Assembly (NCBI GenBank): GCA_020628545.1
Contig: JAHDEX010000011.1
Coordinates: forward strand, 1-64,000
DNA length: 64,000 bases
Direction of reading: 5' to 3'
Origin: Paracoccaceae bacterium
GTDB taxonomy: Bacteria > Pseudomonadota > Alphaproteobacteria > Rhodobacterales > Rhodobacteraceae
Positions 62,298 through 64,000 of this stretch are shown here, one piece after another; the first letter of the stretch is position 1; every line of letters begins with the position of its first letter. Under the pieces are notes generated by a model, which did no database searches, was not told where the DNA came from, and saw nothing but the letters and a program-made list of their open reading frames with translations. Position numbers and translations under genes: made by a program.

Positions 62298-63383
62298 CTA
62301 GTCAAAGACGATGACATTACGGCGGGCTGATCCGCCTTTTGTGTCGGCAATGGCCTCATTGATCTGATCGAGTTTCCAGCGGCCTGAGATTAACTCATCC
62401 AGCTTGAGCCGTCCTTGCCCATAAAGGTCAGCCATCCAAGGAATGTCTCGTTTGATGACCACGTCGCCCATTTTGGAGCCGACCATGCTTTGCCCGACGG
62501 CGGCAAAATTGGCTGCTTCGTATTTGGATTCTGCACCGGTGGCGGGCATGCCAACCATGACCACCTTCCCACCATAGGCGAGGTAGCGCGGCGCGGTATC
62601 GTAAACCGGGGCAACACCTACGGTAACGAAGACCGCATCCGCGCCCCGGCCCATTGCGGCTTTCGCTGCCTTCCAAGGCTCAGGGTCTGATGCGAGAACC
62701 CCGTCAGTTGCGCCAAATTCCTTCGCCACCTCCAGCTTACCAGCTGACATATCGACTGCCACGATCCGTCTCGCGCCCGCGATCCGCGCGCCCTGGATGG
62801 CATTCAGACCAACGCCCCCTGCGCCAATGACAACCACGTCCTGGCCCGCACGTAAGTTGGCTGCGTTGACGACAGCACCTACCCCCGTGATCACACCACA
62901 TGCCAACAGGCTGGCGGACTCCATGGGAATGTCGGCAGGCAATTGAACGACCTGACTATGGTGGACAACAACCTTCTCGGCAAAAGCGCCAGAGGCCATG
63001 GCTTGGTGCAGCTTCCCGCCATCAGCAGTTTTCAGGGGCCCATGATCGCCGTCATAGGGTGTCTGGCAGATCGTCGGCGCACCGCTTGCACAAGAAGGGC
63101 ATCCGCCGCAGGCGCGAATGAGCGTGACGACAACGTTGTCGCCGATAGAGAGCCCAGCTACACCGTCGCCAACGGCAGTGACATGGCCAGCCGCTTCGTG
63201 ACCGTAGACTGCGGGAAGTGAGCCGCCCCAAGCGCCGTCGGCGTAAGAAATGTCGGAATGGCAGATCGCGACCGCTTTTACGGTGACCTCAACTTCGCCC
63301 GCAATTGGCGCGCGCAAGTCGACGTTCTCGACCTTCAGTGGTTCTCCAAAAGCGTGGCAAACAGCGGCTTTGATTGCGGGCAT
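62298..63383 (-). CDS. Zinc-dependent alcohol dehydrogenase (MDR family)
   Basis: A 361-residue enzyme. Catalytic zinc ligands are in AICHSDISYADG (Cys) and VYGHEAAGHVT (His/Glu); the structural zinc site ACGGCPSCASGAPTIC shows C-x2-C-x2-C-x7-C. The NAD(H)-binding motif is VVVIGAGGVGLNAIQGA. ATG 63383 has AAGGGAGG upstream. It may act on the product of nearby sugar-acid enzymes or on a primary alcohol; adjacency to alkB is too distant to link. Confidence 0.92.
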   Translation of the reverse strand: MPAIKAAVCHAFGEPLKVENVDLRAPIAGEVEVTVKAVAICHSDISYADGAWGGSLPAVYGHEAAGHVTAVGDGVAGLSIGDNVVVTLIRACGGCPSCASGAPTICQTPYDGDHGPLKTADGGKLHQAMASGAFAEKVVVHHSQVVQLPADIPMESASLLACGVITGVGAVVNAANLRAGQDVVVIGAGGVGLNAIQGARIAGARRIVAVDMSAGKLEVAKEFGATDGVLASDPEPWKAAKAAMGRGADAVFVTVGVAPVYDTAPRYLAYGGKVVMVGMPATGAESKYEAANFAAVGQSMVGSKMGDVVIKRDIPWMADLYGQGRLKLDELISGRWKLDQINEAIADTKGGSARRNVIVFD

Positions 63384-63446
63384 AAACGCCTCCCTTATTC
63401 TGCCCGCTCACCAAACGGGCCGGGCGGGCGTCGCGCAAGCGTTTTC

Positions 63447-64000
63447 TTAGGTTGGCGCGGACGTTGTGCTGTCTTTTCGTGACATGAAAAGGGCCACACA
63501 GCCGATGGTGAGTATTGCCGAAAGCAGGAAGGGCGCCCCGGGTAGGAAGATCGGTGCCTGATCATTGGTAAAATAGAAGAACGTCTGCGTCACAATCAGT
63601 GGTGCGATAATCGTTGCGACGGCATTGATCGACGCGACCAATCCTTGCAATTCCCCTTGTTGATTGTCGTCGACCGACCGGGACATGATGCCCTGCAACG
63701 CTGGTCCCGCGACGGATCCGAGTGCCGTCAATGGGGTCAAAGCCAGCGCAACCCAGCCGTTTGTGACAAAGCCAAGGAGCACGAAGGCCAGCACGTCAAT
63801 CGACAGACCAAAGATCACCGCGTTGCGTTCACCCATCCAGCCGAGGATCGGTTTCATCAGCAAACCCTGCACGATTGCGATCCCGACGCCAAAGACCCCG
63901 AGTGACAGGCCAATCATGCCGGGTGACCATCCAAACTGCAGCGCGCCGAAGTACGCCCAGACGCCCGGGTAAACAAAGAAGGCGACTGCATAGACAAAGG
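63447..64000 (-). CDS. TetA-type MFS transporter (partial, runs off right edge)
   Basis: The frame stays open to the edge; the visible C-terminal ~184 residues start FVYAVAFFVYPGVWAYFGALQFGWSPGM and include GVFGVGIAIVQGLLMKPILGW and SRSVDDNQQGELQGLVASINA, a block close to that of TetA-like efflux proteins (class of tetracycline/H+ antiporters). Six of twelve helices are visible. The track start at 63917 is only the first in-window Met. Substrate is unknown. Confidence 0.85.
   Translation of the reverse strand, partial: FVYAVAFFVYPGVWAYFGALQFGWSPGMIGLSLGVFGVGIAIVQGLLMKPILGWMGERNAVIFGLSIDVLAFVLLGFVTNGWVALALTPLTALGSVAGPALQGIMSRSVDDNQQGELQGLVASINAVATIIAPLIVTQTFFYFTNDQAPIFLPGAPFLLSAILTIGCVALFMSRKDSTTSAPT

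Overview
The window is a gene-dense alphaproteobacterial chromosome segment. The gene set points to the Rhodobacterales/Roseobacter group: flaF-flbT beside a single flagellin, DUF1217 and DUF2125 proteins, an acidic Rhodobacter-type porin, a pmbA-cysQ-DUF4170-waaA-lpxK block, and moderately GC-rich coding with frequent GTG/TTG starts. The genus cannot be fixed from the sequence alone. No rRNA, tRNA, CRISPR array, insertion sequence or prophage was seen.

Left third (1-22.6 kb): a near-complete flagellar cluster. It holds the start of a fliK-like gene (running off the left edge), a rod-binding protein and a FlgN-like protein, then flagellin with its regulators FlaF and FlbT. After DUF1217 and fliI comes the basal-body block flgB-flgC-fliE-fliQ-flgF-flgG-flgA-flgH plus a FliL paralog. 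On the minus strand are export-gate genes (fliJ-like, flhB, fliR, flhA) and a stator block: a MotK/MotC-like periplasmic protein, motA, motE, a DUF6468-like protein and fliL. Facing them is fliF-fliH-fliN-fliP. A CtrA-like TTAA-N7-TTAA site lies between the divergent fliL and fliF operons.

22.6-28 kb is the oddest part. The last ~200 bp of fliP, including sequence past its stop codon, recur twice more downstream as decayed tandem copies with a regular 277-bp period. They are followed by three tandem, similar-length (~498 aa) asparagine-synthetase-like paralogs on the minus strand. The outer two keep recognisable ATP-binding PP-loop motifs; the middle one has lost them. I do not know what they make.

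28-45 kb is mostly housekeeping and envelope: pnp, an outer-membrane barrel, two L,D-transpeptidases, a 1-Cys peroxiredoxin, rluA, yggS, a porin, leuS-lptE-holA, two tandem near-identical tiny exported proteins, a BaiN/HI0933-type flavoprotein, an MscS channel, an enoyl-CoA hydratase and an SDR. 45-55 kb holds two tandem DUF2125 proteins, pmbA, cysQ, a DUF4170 protein, the Kdo/lipid A genes waaA and lpxK, a DsbA-like oxidoreductase, a DciA-like protein and mutY.

55-64 kb is accessory: an AlkB-type alkane hydroxylase, a CAP-domain lipoprotein, a CdsA-like plus PlsC-like lipid pair, and a tetR-pspA-yiaA unit. That unit carries three copies of the palindrome TGAAC-N3-GTTCA, one before tetR and two before pspA, which looks like an autoregulated membrane-stress module. 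A mandelate-racemase-family enzyme, a GNAT acetyltransferase, a zinc alcohol dehydrogenase and a partial TetA-type MFS transporter complete the window.
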